Assembly (NCBI RefSeq): GCF_004331485.1
Contig: NZ_SJKD01000007.1
Span: forward strand, 186,001 to 250,000
DNA length: 64,000 bases
DNA from: Kribbella capetownensis
Lineage (GTDB): Bacteria > Actinomycetota > Actinomycetes > Propionibacteriales > Kribbellaceae
Direction: 5' to 3'
Shown piece after piece: positions 17,453-25,026 of this stretch. Below the pieces are notes generated by a model. The model was given only the letters and a program-made list of their open reading frames with translations, did no database searches and was not told where the DNA came from. Position 1 is the stretch's first letter; every line of letters begins with the position of its first letter. Made by a program: the position numbers and the translations under genes.

Positions 17453-17640
17453 AGAGGCTCTTCGGGCAACTCCCAGATCCCCGCGTGCTCGCGCCGCCAG
17501 TCGTCGCAGCATCGATTCGCGAGATCCGTCAGGACCTGTGCGGTGCCCGAGTCCAGCACGTGGCCTTAGGTCTCGCAGAGAGGTAGACGATCTGGAAGAG
17601 ATCGCCATACGGCTCCAGATTGCCCGTCTCCGAGGCCGGA
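17440..17640 (-). pseudogene. C-terminal fragment of a GH15 glucoamylase-like gene
   Basis: The leftward strand reads GNLEPYGDLFQIVYLSARPK in one frame, then in another frame LTDLANRCCDDWRREHAGIW followed by EL. This pairing (GDLFQ followed by ANxCCDxWRxxDAGIWEL) belongs to glycoside hydrolase family 15. Here a frame change separates the two parts, and the HYTHSK region and the second catalytic Glu are absent. It overlaps the end of the Pro-rich peptide gene in antisense. Confidence 0.7.
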
Positions 17641-17796
17641 TCAGGACGCGAGGGGCGCATACTCCAACTCGTCGCGTCCATCCGCTGGGGTGGCCGGATG
17701 ATAGGTCAACGCGCCCTGTCTCCTTCACATTCGCCGGTCAGCGCCCACTGGTACCCGACGACTAACTCCCACAACGTCGGCCACCTCCGGTTTCGG

Positions 17797-18426
17797 CTAT
17801 GCCGTTGTGGAGTCGTCGAGATCAGGTCGCTTCGTGGTGGTACGGGGGGACGACTGAGGGCGGTCCCGAGAGCGGGTGTCGTCGTTCTGCAGATCACACA
17901 GCACGGCCAGGTTGCCGTACGGTGTCAGGTCCCCTTCGCCAAGGCCTGCCAAACCGTACGACTCGAGGAATCGCAGCATGCCGTGCTCGAGGTGATCACC
18001 CAGCCGGGCGAGCCTGCGGGCGAGCTCCAGGTCACGCGACGTACCGCGCTGGGGATGATCGACCTCTTCGATAGCGGCCATCAACTGCCCACAGGTAGCG
18101 TGCGCACCCAACGGCGAGCCGCCGGCCCGGGTATTGACGATCAGCGCCAACGCGAAGGCCTCAGGAGTGATCACCCGGCTCCACCGCAGATCTTGGACGG
18201 CAATTCCGACCACGCTGCCGCGCAGGTCTGCTGCGAGGTCACGCATCAGCGCAATGCTGGGACCGTTCCACCACACGATCTGCCACCGTCTGGCAGGGTT
18301 GCCGCGAACGGGATTCCAGTGCGATCCGACCGCCACACCAGAGGCGACGGTCAACTGGTGAGCGAATCGTGCGACCAAGCGGCCCTCGCGACGCAGATGC
18401 TCGAGACGACAAGGCGTGGTGCCCAT
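17797..18426 (-). CDS. Hypothetical protein
   Basis: 209 residues from ATG 18426, six bases behind GGAG. An in-frame TTG lies 12 bases upstream, but its position over the ribosome site argues against it. No membrane helices. Noticeable features are a Trp-rich strand (RRWQIVWWNGPS), helical segments (SRDLELARRLARLGDHLEHG) and a disordered Asp/Arg-rich C-terminus. Amino acid use is regular along the whole frame, which favours a real gene. I do not recognise a family. Confidence 0.65.
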   Translation of the reverse strand: MGTTPCRLEHLRREGRLVARFAHQLTVASGVAVGSHWNPVRGNPARRWQIVWWNGPSIALMRDLAADLRGSVVGIAVQDLRWSRVITPEAFALALIVNTRAGGSPLGAHATCGQLMAAIEEVDHPQRGTSRDLELARRLARLGDHLEHGMLRFLESYGLAGLGEGDLTPYGNLAVLCDLQNDDTRSRDRPQSSPRTTTKRPDLDDSTTA

Positions 18427-18554
18427 CAGGAGCTCCAACCAGGGAACCGCTGGCCACGCGAAGCCAACTGCCGGACCTCTTGCCAGCGGTGCATTGAACG
18501 GTACGCGAACACCATCGTTGGCTCAACCCGATCCGATCGAGCTGAGATATGAGT

Positions 18555-18750
18555 CTTGACGAACCTCTCACCGGAGGCATCCGGGTGAATTCCGTTGCTC
18601 CAGGCCCCATCTGGACCCCGCTCATCCCAGCCACGATGCCGGCCGAGAAGGTCGGCGACTTCGGTGCCGACACCCCGCTCGGGCGTGCCGGACAGCCCGC
18701 CGAGCTCGCGCCACTCTACGTGTTCCTCGCCTCCGGGCCTCAATCCGCAG
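18555..18750 (+). pseudogene. C-terminal region fragment of a short-chain dehydrogenase (SDR)
   Basis: Reads GIRVNSVAPGPIWTPLIPAT, then TPLGRAGQPAELAPLYVFLA. This is the part after the catalytic Tyr/Lys of classical SDRs (NSVAPGPIxTPL, then GRxGQPxExA). The nucleotide-binding TGxxxGxG region and YxxxK are missing, and the final strand (usually SSYVTGQ, then GG) has been replaced. It cannot be active. Confidence 0.75.
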
Positions 18751-18811
18751 ATGGATGCCGTTCACTCGCACGGGTGATCCAGCGGCCGGCAACGACAGCG
18801 ATGCTGACAGC

Positions 18812-19735
18812 ATGACTGCCGTCCTGCCCACATCGGAACTCGACCGAGGCGCTCCACGCTGGATGACGTGGGTCCCGTGGCTGGCCGTCGTTTGGGCCGC
18901 AGGCTACGGATGCGTGCGGCTGTGGTTCGCCCTAGGCCACGAACCAACGTGGAAGCTGCCTACCGCAGACTTGCTGGTCCCGGGCTGGGTCTCGGTCATT
19001 GCTTGTGTGGTCAGCGCGCTCCTGGTCCTGACGCCGGCACGGACCCGCGCGCTCATGGTGCTGACGTACGCCATCGCCGTCGGATGGACAGCCGCCTGCG
19101 CCTTGGCGCTCCTGGACGTCGTCGCCGGGGTCTTGCCCGGACTGGGTATCCCCTTCGACCTGGCTGGCATGCTCAGCCGTCTCGGCGGCCTGACCGGCGC
19201 CGTACTCCTTGCCGGTACGGCGCTGTCGCGGCAGCGGCAACTCGACGGATCTTGCCTGGGATGCAGCAACCGTCGCCGCACGGCAACATCCACACCGAAG
19301 TGGGCGATCGCCGCTGCCTGGATTGCCATCGCCGGTTGTGCAACGCGACTGGCAGCGCAGGCGGCCATCGGCTTCGACGCCGTGTCCTACGCACCCGGCC
19401 TGCAGATGATCCTCTTCGAGGCAGGCTTCTTACTCGCTGGTCTCGCGCTGCCGCTGCTGCTGGTCTACCGCCCCGGCCGTGTGTTCCCGCGATGGATGCT
19501 GCTACTGCCCGGCATCGGACTCGGCACGGGTATCAGCGCGTACTTCGGGGTCGGCTTGATTCAGATGACCGCAGCCGCTCTCCAAGGCAAACCGGTCTAT
19601 GCAGAGATCGGCCTACCGACCAGCTTCTTCTGGGTAGCGGTGCCCGCATACCTCCTCTGGGGCCTCGGACTCGCAGTCGCCACCTACGGCTATGCCCAAC
19701 GCACCCGGAAACCCTGCAAGCTCTGCGGTAGGTGA
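18812..19735 (+). CDS. Hypothetical eight-helix membrane protein
   Basis: 307 residues from ATG 18812 (MTAVLPTSEL); the longer frame back to 18755 runs into the SDR remnant and is not used. Eight hydrophobic segments, each about 20 residues, for example WVPWLAVVWAAGYGCVRLWF and WMLLLPGIGLGTGISAYFGV. Two Cys pairs are exposed: CLGC in the central loop and CKLC at the C-terminus, which could bind metal or form disulfides. No named family is recognised and no partner gene is adjacent. Confidence 0.75.
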   Translation: MTAVLPTSELDRGAPRWMTWVPWLAVVWAAGYGCVRLWFALGHEPTWKLPTADLLVPGWVSVIACVVSALLVLTPARTRALMVLTYAIAVGWTAACALALLDVVAGVLPGLGIPFDLAGMLSRLGGLTGAVLLAGTALSRQRQLDGSCLGCSNRRRTATSTPKWAIAAAWIAIAGCATRLAAQAAIGFDAVSYAPGLQMILFEAGFLLAGLALPLLLVYRPGRVFPRWMLLLPGIGLGTGISAYFGVGLIQMTAAALQGKPVYAEIGLPTSFFWVAVPAYLLWGLGLAVATYGYAQRTRKPCKLCGR

Positions 19736-19915
19736 GAGCCGAAAGACACGAAGCGTTCTCGTGGGCCGGCAACGCACATCTTTACGCATCCCAATCAGCG
19801 CAAGAAGATGGTCAGCGGCGGCAACCGGTGCCCCCTAAGTCCTTGCCAGTCAAGGTCCCGTACCAGCGCGGCCCTACTCCAGCCTGGCGAGGGACGCCGG
19901 GTCCGAGTCACTCCA

Positions 19916-20608
19916 TCATCCACGCGTGCTCGCGATCAGGCGTTCGGCCACCAATCGCAACTTCACGTTGCCGTCCTGGGACAGCCGGGTCAGAAACGCG
20001 AAGGCGCGATCGTCGCGCAGCTTGTAACGCTCCATCACTATGCCGACCGCAGTACCGATCGTGCCTCGGGTCCGGACGGCTTCCTGCAGATTATGAATCT
20101 CCCGGGCGTAGTCGATCGCCATGGCTGCCTGGTGCCGGAACAGCTGACCAATCGCACCCAGGTCACTGAAAGCACCGGGCTCGTGAGCGTACAGATTCAA
20201 GGCCCCACGTGACTTCGGAGCATCGAACAGCCGGATCCCCGCCTGGGCGCCGATACCCGCGGCCACCGCGCTCGCCGCGTACCGCGGGAAGCGCTGGTCC
20301 CGGGCCAGATCGGGAGCCGCGATGTGAACAGTATCTGCCGCTGCGTGGTAGCAAGGGCCCTCACGCAGCTCGTACTGCGCGGCATCGATGCCCCACAGTA
20401 AGTCGTCGGTCGGAGCAATCGTCTCCAGTTGGCCGTCGCCATGGAGGATCGTGATGCTGGCGTAGTCGGTGTCGGGCAACGTTTCGACCGCAGCCACAGT
20501 GATGCGACTCAGCGTGTGATCGAGGTCCCCGGGCGTCAGCGTCCGCGCCATTCGCTGAGCCAGATCCAGAAGCCGGTCGTTGTTCACGGCGTGGCCGGTA
20601 CCCCGCAT
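19916..20608 (-). CDS. GAF-ANTAR transcription antitermination regulator
   Basis: 230 residues from ATG 20608; GTG 20587 is an alternative. The GAF domain covers about residues 15-150: DYASITILHGDGQLETIAPT, ELREGPCYHAA, GIGAQAGIRLFDA and GALNLYAHEPGAF. The ANTAR domain covers about 165-225: GTIGTAVGIVMERYKLRDDR, AFAFLTRLSQDGNVKLRLVA. ANTAR binds tandem RNA hairpins to stop terminator formation, and GAF is the sensor. Its leader target may be elsewhere; none is obvious next to it. Confidence 0.9.
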   Translation of the reverse strand: MRGTGHAVNNDRLLDLAQRMARTLTPGDLDHTLSRITVAAVETLPDTDYASITILHGDGQLETIAPTDDLLWGIDAAQYELREGPCYHAAADTVHIAAPDLARDQRFPRYAASAVAAGIGAQAGIRLFDAPKSRGALNLYAHEPGAFSDLGAIGQLFRHQAAMAIDYAREIHNLQEAVRTRGTIGTAVGIVMERYKLRDDRAFAFLTRLSQDGNVKLRLVAERLIASTRG

Positions 20609-21089
20609 TCTGGTCCGGATGCGCGCCGATAACCTGCAGATGAGCTTCACCAGAAGCATTCCGCCGCTCGCGCCACGCATCTTTCCATGCTGGCGAGCCA
20701 GCATCCGAGCAGCTTCTCCAGCCATGGCACTCATCCGCAGAGCCCTGACGCGCACGACGGCACCTGGAGGGCAACGCACTTGCGGCACTGACGGCATGCG
20801 GCGACGATTTTGGGGCACCACCAACTCAAGGCGACATCGGCGCTCGAGAGTTGGTGTCGTTTGAGGTCCCCGGTGTTGAAACAGGCAGCACCGTGGACCG
20901 CCCAACCGCCGCGGCGGTTGTGATGCCGCTGGGCGCATTGACCGCCGCATGCCACGCCGACACCTGTCAGACGATCATGACGCGCAAACTGACCCGCCTA
21001 CGCCTGATCAGCCGGCCAGCGAACTGAGGCCGCGCGGTGATCACGTGTGTGTAGTGAACTGCTCGCACAGCAGCATGCGACCCGACTAC
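20609..21089. other. Gap without a recognisable gene
   Basis: Leftward frames here look protein-like in places (FNTGDLKRHQLSSADVALSW, then CRQCRKC) but have no start, ribosome site or known family. It may be the remains of a zinc-binding protein; I leave it unassigned. Confidence 0.4.
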
Positions 21090-21240
21090 TCCATCGCTAC
21101 CGTCAGTTCTCCGATCTGGTCTCGAATCTGTGCCGGATCCGCAACCAGGCCGTACGTCAGCACCGCGGCGATGATGGCCGGAACACGGAGAGCAACGCGA
21201 GTTCGAGCCGTGCCGCCGATCAGGCCTCGGCGTCATCATG
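21090..21240 (-). pseudogene. Fragment of a YihY/BrkB (RNase BN-like) membrane protein gene
   Basis: One leftward frame reads ELALLSVF, then a change of frame gives PAIIAAVLTYGLVADPAQIR, DQIGELTVAM and a stop. ALLSxFPAxIAxxxxYGLVADPxxVxxQI is the first-helix region of the YihY/BrkB family. Only about 45 codons remain. Confidence 0.55.
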
Positions 21241-21360
21241 GCTTGGGAGACGAAGCCGATCAGGGATAGTCATCGTTGAGGTCGACCGATTGAGTCTGGG
21301 TGCTGGCGGGATCAGATCCTCCGAGCCCCGGCCTGACGAGCTGCACTGCCGAGGAGGTCA

Positions 21361-21450
21361 AATGTCCGGAAAGTCGGCGAACGTCAAGAACGAGAAGTAG
21401 TACGAGGCGCTCGAGGACAAGGGGACGTCGAAGGAGCGTGAGCGAAGACC
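21361..21450 (+). pseudogene. DUF7218-type small basic protein gene with nonsense codon
   Basis: Reads MSGKSANVKNEK, then a TAG stop where the family has Gln (CAG to TAG), then YEALEDKGTSKER. The intact family is a small basic protein of the form VKNEKQYEALxxKGxSKERAA. The frame is then lost, before the Gly/Ser/Lys tail. The Fpg remnant begins directly afterwards. Confidence 0.7.
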
Positions 21451-22085
21451 ACCACCGCGTCCAGTACGTCGATGTGCTCGATGCCGGCGTACTCAACGGC
21501 ATCAGTGTCCGGCGGCTACGTGGCGTGCTGCGAGACGCGAGTTCGGGCGGCCATGGCGGCACGGCAAGCAACTGTTCGTTCCGGTGGTGGGCTCGCGCGG
21601 CGGCGCCGCCGTACTGCTGCACTTCGGCATGACCGGGTCATTGCACTGGGCAACCAGTCCGCACCGCCACGACCGGATCGTTTCGGTTTCGGTTTCGGTT
21701 TCGGTTTCGGTTTCGGTTTCGGCGATGGTGAACTGCGCTACCGCGACATGCGCAAGCTCCACGGACGCGGCTTCGCTCGCGATGAGAACGCCCTACAGCG
21801 CGAACTCGACCAACTCGGCCCGGATGCTGCAGACCTGTCAGCCACGGAGCTCAGGAGCCGGTTGAGCGGACTGCGCCGGCAGATCAAACCCGCACTCGTG
21901 GACCAGTCGGTGATCGCCGGCCTCGGCAATCTCCTGGCCGACGAGATCCTGTGGCGCGCTACATTCACCGGCGCCGATCATGCACCGATCTGCACGGCCA
22001 GGACTTCGCCCGCCTCCACGCCAGGATGCGCACCGTCCTACGGAAGTCCATCGAGCAAGGCCGCGTGCCACCGCGCAAGAGACTC
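21445..22085 (+). pseudogene. Fpg/Nei DNA glycosylase gene with several frameshifts
   Basis: Homology moves through all three frames: VQYVDVLDAGVLNGISVRRL; HGKQLFV (near 21560); GGAAVLLHFGMTGSLHWAT; then after the hexamer repeat GDGELRYRDMRKLHGRGFAR, VDQSVIAGLGNLLADEILWR; and finally DFARLHARMRTVLRKSIEQG. The catalytic N-terminal Pro-Glu segment and the C-terminal zinc finger are both missing. At least three frame changes make it non-functional. Normally this enzyme excises oxidised purines. Confidence 0.85.
21681..21722 (+). repeat. Seven-copy TTTCGG hexanucleotide tandem repeat
   Basis: Perfect (TTTCGG)7 within the fpg remnant. It encodes alternating Phe-Gly in the correct downstream frame and Val-Ser in the correct upstream frame, so a single-base frame change lies at its left edge. 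Related proteins have only one or two such Phe-x pairs here. Confidence 0.95.
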
Positions 22086-22398
22086 GAAAGCCAGATTCTC
22101 GAGTGCCGAGCCTTGGTTGTGCAGCCCGTCACCGATCGTGACGCTGATCTCGACCGGAACAGGCTTCAAGAACCGGATGCGGTGTGCAAGTCACCCAGGC
22201 TTGTCCGTCGGTTCAGGCGTGACCGAGTACGGATCGGCGTCCCGGAACGCCTCGACCTGCTGCTGCAGCGAATCCAAGTGCGTGCCGGACGGAGCAGTCA
22301 CGGAGCAGGAGCGACTCAGCGCTTCTTGAGCCCTCGCCGACCGAGTCGCTCAAGTCCGATTGGATGACCTGAAATGCTTCTGAGCAGCGGAAACAGAG
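22086..22398. other. Gap at the right end of the accessory region
   Basis: A leftward stretch (about 22160-22075) reads FLKPVPVEISVTIGDGLHNQ, then SALENLA, similar to a group of island-borne hypothetical proteins that contain IGDxxHNxRSALDxL; it is only a fragment. The tandem ACGGAGCAG motif (22289-22309) seen near the left end recurs here. No intact gene. Confidence 0.4.
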
Positions 22399-22487
22399 TT
22401 AGCTGAGGCCCTTGAGCAACTGGCGGGCCATGACGATGCGCTGGACCTGGTTGGTGCCTTCGTAGATCTGGGTGATCTTCGCGTCGC
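22399..22487 (+). repeat. Right copy of 89-bp direct repeat
   Basis: 3' end of the intact acyl-CoA dehydrogenase gene on the minus strand; matches 1605-1693 in the same orientation with 7 mismatches and no gap. Confidence 0.85.
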
Positions 22488-23562
22488 GCATCATGCGTTC
22501 GACCGGGTAGTCGTGGGTGTAGCCGTAGCCGCCGAGGAGTTGGACGGCGTCGGTGGTGACGGCCATGGCTACGTCGGAGGCGAAGCACTTGGCGGCGGCA
22601 CCGAAGTAGGTGAGGTCGGCGGCGTTGCGCTCGGAGCGGCCGGCCGCAGAGTACGTGAGCTGGCGGGCCGCCTCGATCTTCATGCCCATGTCGGCGAGCA
22701 TGAACTGCAGGCCCTGGAACTCCGCGATCGCCTTGCCGAACTGCTTGCGCTCCTTGACGTATCCGAGCGCGTAGTCCAGCGCGCCCTGCGCAATCCCGAG
22801 CGCCTGCGCGGCGATCGTCACCCGGGTGTGGTCCAGCGTCGCCATCGCGGTGGCGAACCCGGTCCCCGGCTCGCCGATCATCCGGTCGGCGGGGATCCGG
22901 ACGTTGTCGAGGTACACCTCACGCGTCGGCGACCCCTTGATGCCGAGCTTCTTCTCCGGCGCACCGAACGACACACCGTCGTCGGACTTCTCGACGACAA
23001 ACGCCGAGATCCCGCGGGACCGCGCGTCCGCATCGGTCACCGCGAACACGGTGTAGTAGTCGCTGACCCCGGCGTTCGTGATCCACCGCTTCACGCCGTT
23101 CAGTACATACGAGTCACCGTCGAGCACCGCACGGGTCTTCATCGAGACGGCGTCCGATCCGGCCTCGGGCTCGGACAGGCAGTACGAGAACATCGCGTCG
23201 CCCGCGGCCACCGGCGGCAGGTAGCGCTGCTTGACCTGGTCCGACGCGGACAGCAGCAGCGGCAGCGAGCCGAGCTTGTTCACCGCCGGGATCAGTGAGG
23301 TCGAGGCGCAGGCCCGGGCGACCTCCTCGATCACGATCACCGTCGCGAGCGCGTCCGCCCCGGCGCCGCCGTACTCCTCCGGGATGTGCGGCGCGTGGAA
23401 GTCCGACGCCTTCAGCGCGTCGTACGACGCCTTCGGGAACTCGGCCAGCTCGTCCACGTCACCCGCGTGCGGGGCGACCTTGGCGTCGCAGACGTCGCGG
23501 ACCGCGGCCCGGATCGCCTCGTGCTCCTCGGACAGCGCGTACAGGTCGAATGAGTTACTCAC
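22399..23562 (-). CDS. Acyl-CoA dehydrogenase
   Basis: 387 residues, full length for the family. FAD/substrate motifs are in order: MFSYCLSEPEAGSDAVSMKT (about residue 130), WITNAG, then the C-terminal helices with KERKQFGKAIAEFQG and IYEGTNQVQRIVMARQLL at the end. The Glu in YEGT is the position of the catalytic base in short- and medium-chain enzymes. It introduces a C2-C3 double bond into acyl-CoA and passes electrons to ETF. Divergent from the UDP-glucose dehydrogenase gene. Its last 89 bases are duplicated at 1605. Confidence 0.93.
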   Translation of the reverse strand: MSNSFDLYALSEEHEAIRAAVRDVCDAKVAPHAGDVDELAEFPKASYDALKASDFHAPHIPEEYGGAGADALATVIVIEEVARACASTSLIPAVNKLGSLPLLLSASDQVKQRYLPPVAAGDAMFSYCLSEPEAGSDAVSMKTRAVLDGDSYVLNGVKRWITNAGVSDYYTVFAVTDADARSRGISAFVVEKSDDGVSFGAPEKKLGIKGSPTREVYLDNVRIPADRMIGEPGTGFATAMATLDHTRVTIAAQALGIAQGALDYALGYVKERKQFGKAIAEFQGLQFMLADMGMKIEAARQLTYSAAGRSERNAADLTYFGAAAKCFASDVAMAVTTDAVQLLGGYGYTHDYPVERMMRDAKITQIYEGTNQVQRIVMARQLLKGLS

Positions 23563-23685
23563 GAGTCACACAGTACGACGAACAACCCGCTCCGGGAGGG
23601 CGTCGTACGGGAAAGTGACCAACAGCGCACGGGCTGGACATGAGCCCGTCATCGCGCGATAACCACGATGGGTAGAGTCCCCGGC

Positions 23686-25023
23686 ATGAGTGAAGCGACC
23701 TCCCGCCCCCTGCGGATCGCCGTGATCGGCACCAACTACCTCGGCGCGAACACCGCCGCCGGGATGGCCGAGTTCGGTTTCGACGTGATCGGGGTCGAGA
23801 TCGACGAACACCGGCTGAAGCTGCTGAACGACGGCAAGGCGCCGCTGTACGAACCAGGGCTGGACCCGCTGCTGAAGAAGCACACCGAGTCCGGCCGGCT
23901 GCGGTTCACCAAGGACTACCAGCTGATCGCGGACTGGGCCGACGTCCACTTCATCTGCGTCGGTACGCCGCAACTCGAGGGCAGCGAGGCGGCCGACCTG
24001 GCGCAGGTGAACTCGGTCGTCGACATGCTGGCGCCGTTGCTCACCCGGCCGACCCTGGTGGTCGGGCGCTCGACCGTCCCGGTCGGTACGTCGAAGCTGG
24101 TCGAGCAACGCTTCCACGCCGAGTCCCCGGCCGGTACGGCGGTCGAGATCGCCTGGCAGCCCGAGTTCCTCCGGGAGGCGCACGGCGTCGACGACACGCT
24201 GCACCCGGACCGGCTGGTGTTCGGCGTCCAGTCCGCGACCGCGGAAGCCCGCCTGCGCGAGGTTTTCGCCACCCCGATCGGCGAGGGTACGCCGGTCGTG
24301 GTCTGCAACCTGCCGACCGCCGAGCTGGTGAAGGGCGGCGCGAACGCCTTCCTGGCCACGAAGATCTCGTTCATCAACGCGCTCGCCGAGCTGGCCGACG
24401 CGACCGGTGCCGACGTCACCCAGCTCGCCGACGCGCTCGGCCACGACAAGCGGATCGGCCGCGGCATGCTGAACGCCGGCCCCGGGTACGGCGGCGGCTG
24501 CCTGCCGAAGGACCTGCGCGCGTTCATGCACCGCGCCGGCGAGCTCGGCGTCGAAGAAGTGATCACGTTCCTGCGTGAGGTCGACGACATCAACCAGCAC
24601 CGCCGGGCCCGGATCGTCGACGTCACCCACGAGCTGCTCGGCGGCGAGTGGGTCGGCCGGAACGTCACCGTCCTCGGCGCCGCGTTCAAGGCCGGGACTG
24701 ACGACGTACGCGACTCGCCGGCCCTCGATGTGGCCGGGCGGATCCAACTGCACGGCGCGAACGTCACGGTCTACGACCCGGAGGCGATGGAGAACGCCCG
24801 CAAGGTCCGTCCGACCCTGCGGTACGCCGCCTCCGCCACCGAGGCGTGCGAGGGCGCTCACGCCGTACTGCACCTGACGGAGTGGCCCGAGTTCCGTGAG
24901 CTCGACCCGGCCGCCTTGCGGGGAGTCGTCACCGCGCCGGCGATCATCGACGCCCGCCTCCTCCTCGACGCGGCAAAGTGGCGCGCCGCGGGCTGGATCT
25001 ACCGCGCGCCGGGCAAGCCGTAG
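23686..25023 (+). CDS. UDP-glucose 6-dehydrogenase (nucleotide sugar dehydrogenase)
   Basis: 445 residues from ATG 23686 (MSEATSRPLRIAVIG). An in-frame ATG at 23668 is possible, but neither has a strong ribosome site. The Rossmann N-terminus has VIGTNYLGANTAAGMAEFGF, where the usual second Gly of GxGxxG is Asn. The central domain has PEFLREAH and the active-site GPGYGGGCLPKDL (about residue 265) with the catalytic Cys. The C-terminal UDP-binding domain has LGAAFKAGTDDVRDSPALD. It oxidises UDP-glucose to UDP-glucuronate for cell-surface polysaccharide. Confidence 0.92.
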   Translation: MSEATSRPLRIAVIGTNYLGANTAAGMAEFGFDVIGVEIDEHRLKLLNDGKAPLYEPGLDPLLKKHTESGRLRFTKDYQLIADWADVHFICVGTPQLEGSEAADLAQVNSVVDMLAPLLTRPTLVVGRSTVPVGTSKLVEQRFHAESPAGTAVEIAWQPEFLREAHGVDDTLHPDRLVFGVQSATAEARLREVFATPIGEGTPVVVCNLPTAELVKGGANAFLATKISFINALAELADATGADVTQLADALGHDKRIGRGMLNAGPGYGGGCLPKDLRAFMHRAGELGVEEVITFLREVDDINQHRRARIVDVTHELLGGEWVGRNVTVLGAAFKAGTDDVRDSPALDVAGRIQLHGANVTVYDPEAMENARKVRPTLRYAASATEACEGAHAVLHLTEWPEFRELDPAALRGVVTAPAIIDARLLLDAAKWRAAGWIYRAPGKP

Positions 25024-25026
25024 CCG

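Larger units (their letters stand above)
1605..22398. other. Accessory region of loosely spaced genes and gene remnants, bounded by direct repeats
   Basis: Coding density drops sharply between the left acyl-CoA dehydrogenase 3' remnant (1605-1693) and the intact gene ending at 22399. Intact genes here are single or in small operons and are separated by fragments of unrelated genes in both orientations. Both flanks are tightly packed. No integrase, transposase or tRNA was recognised, so how it formed is unknown. Homologous recombination between paralogous gene ends, or insertion into an acyl-CoA dehydrogenase gene, would both leave this structure. Confidence 0.6.

Noticed and set aside
21681..21722. 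Hexamer repeat considered as a CRISPR-like or origin iteron array
   Set aside because: Uninterrupted microsatellite within a coding remnant, no spacers and no DnaA boxes nearby.
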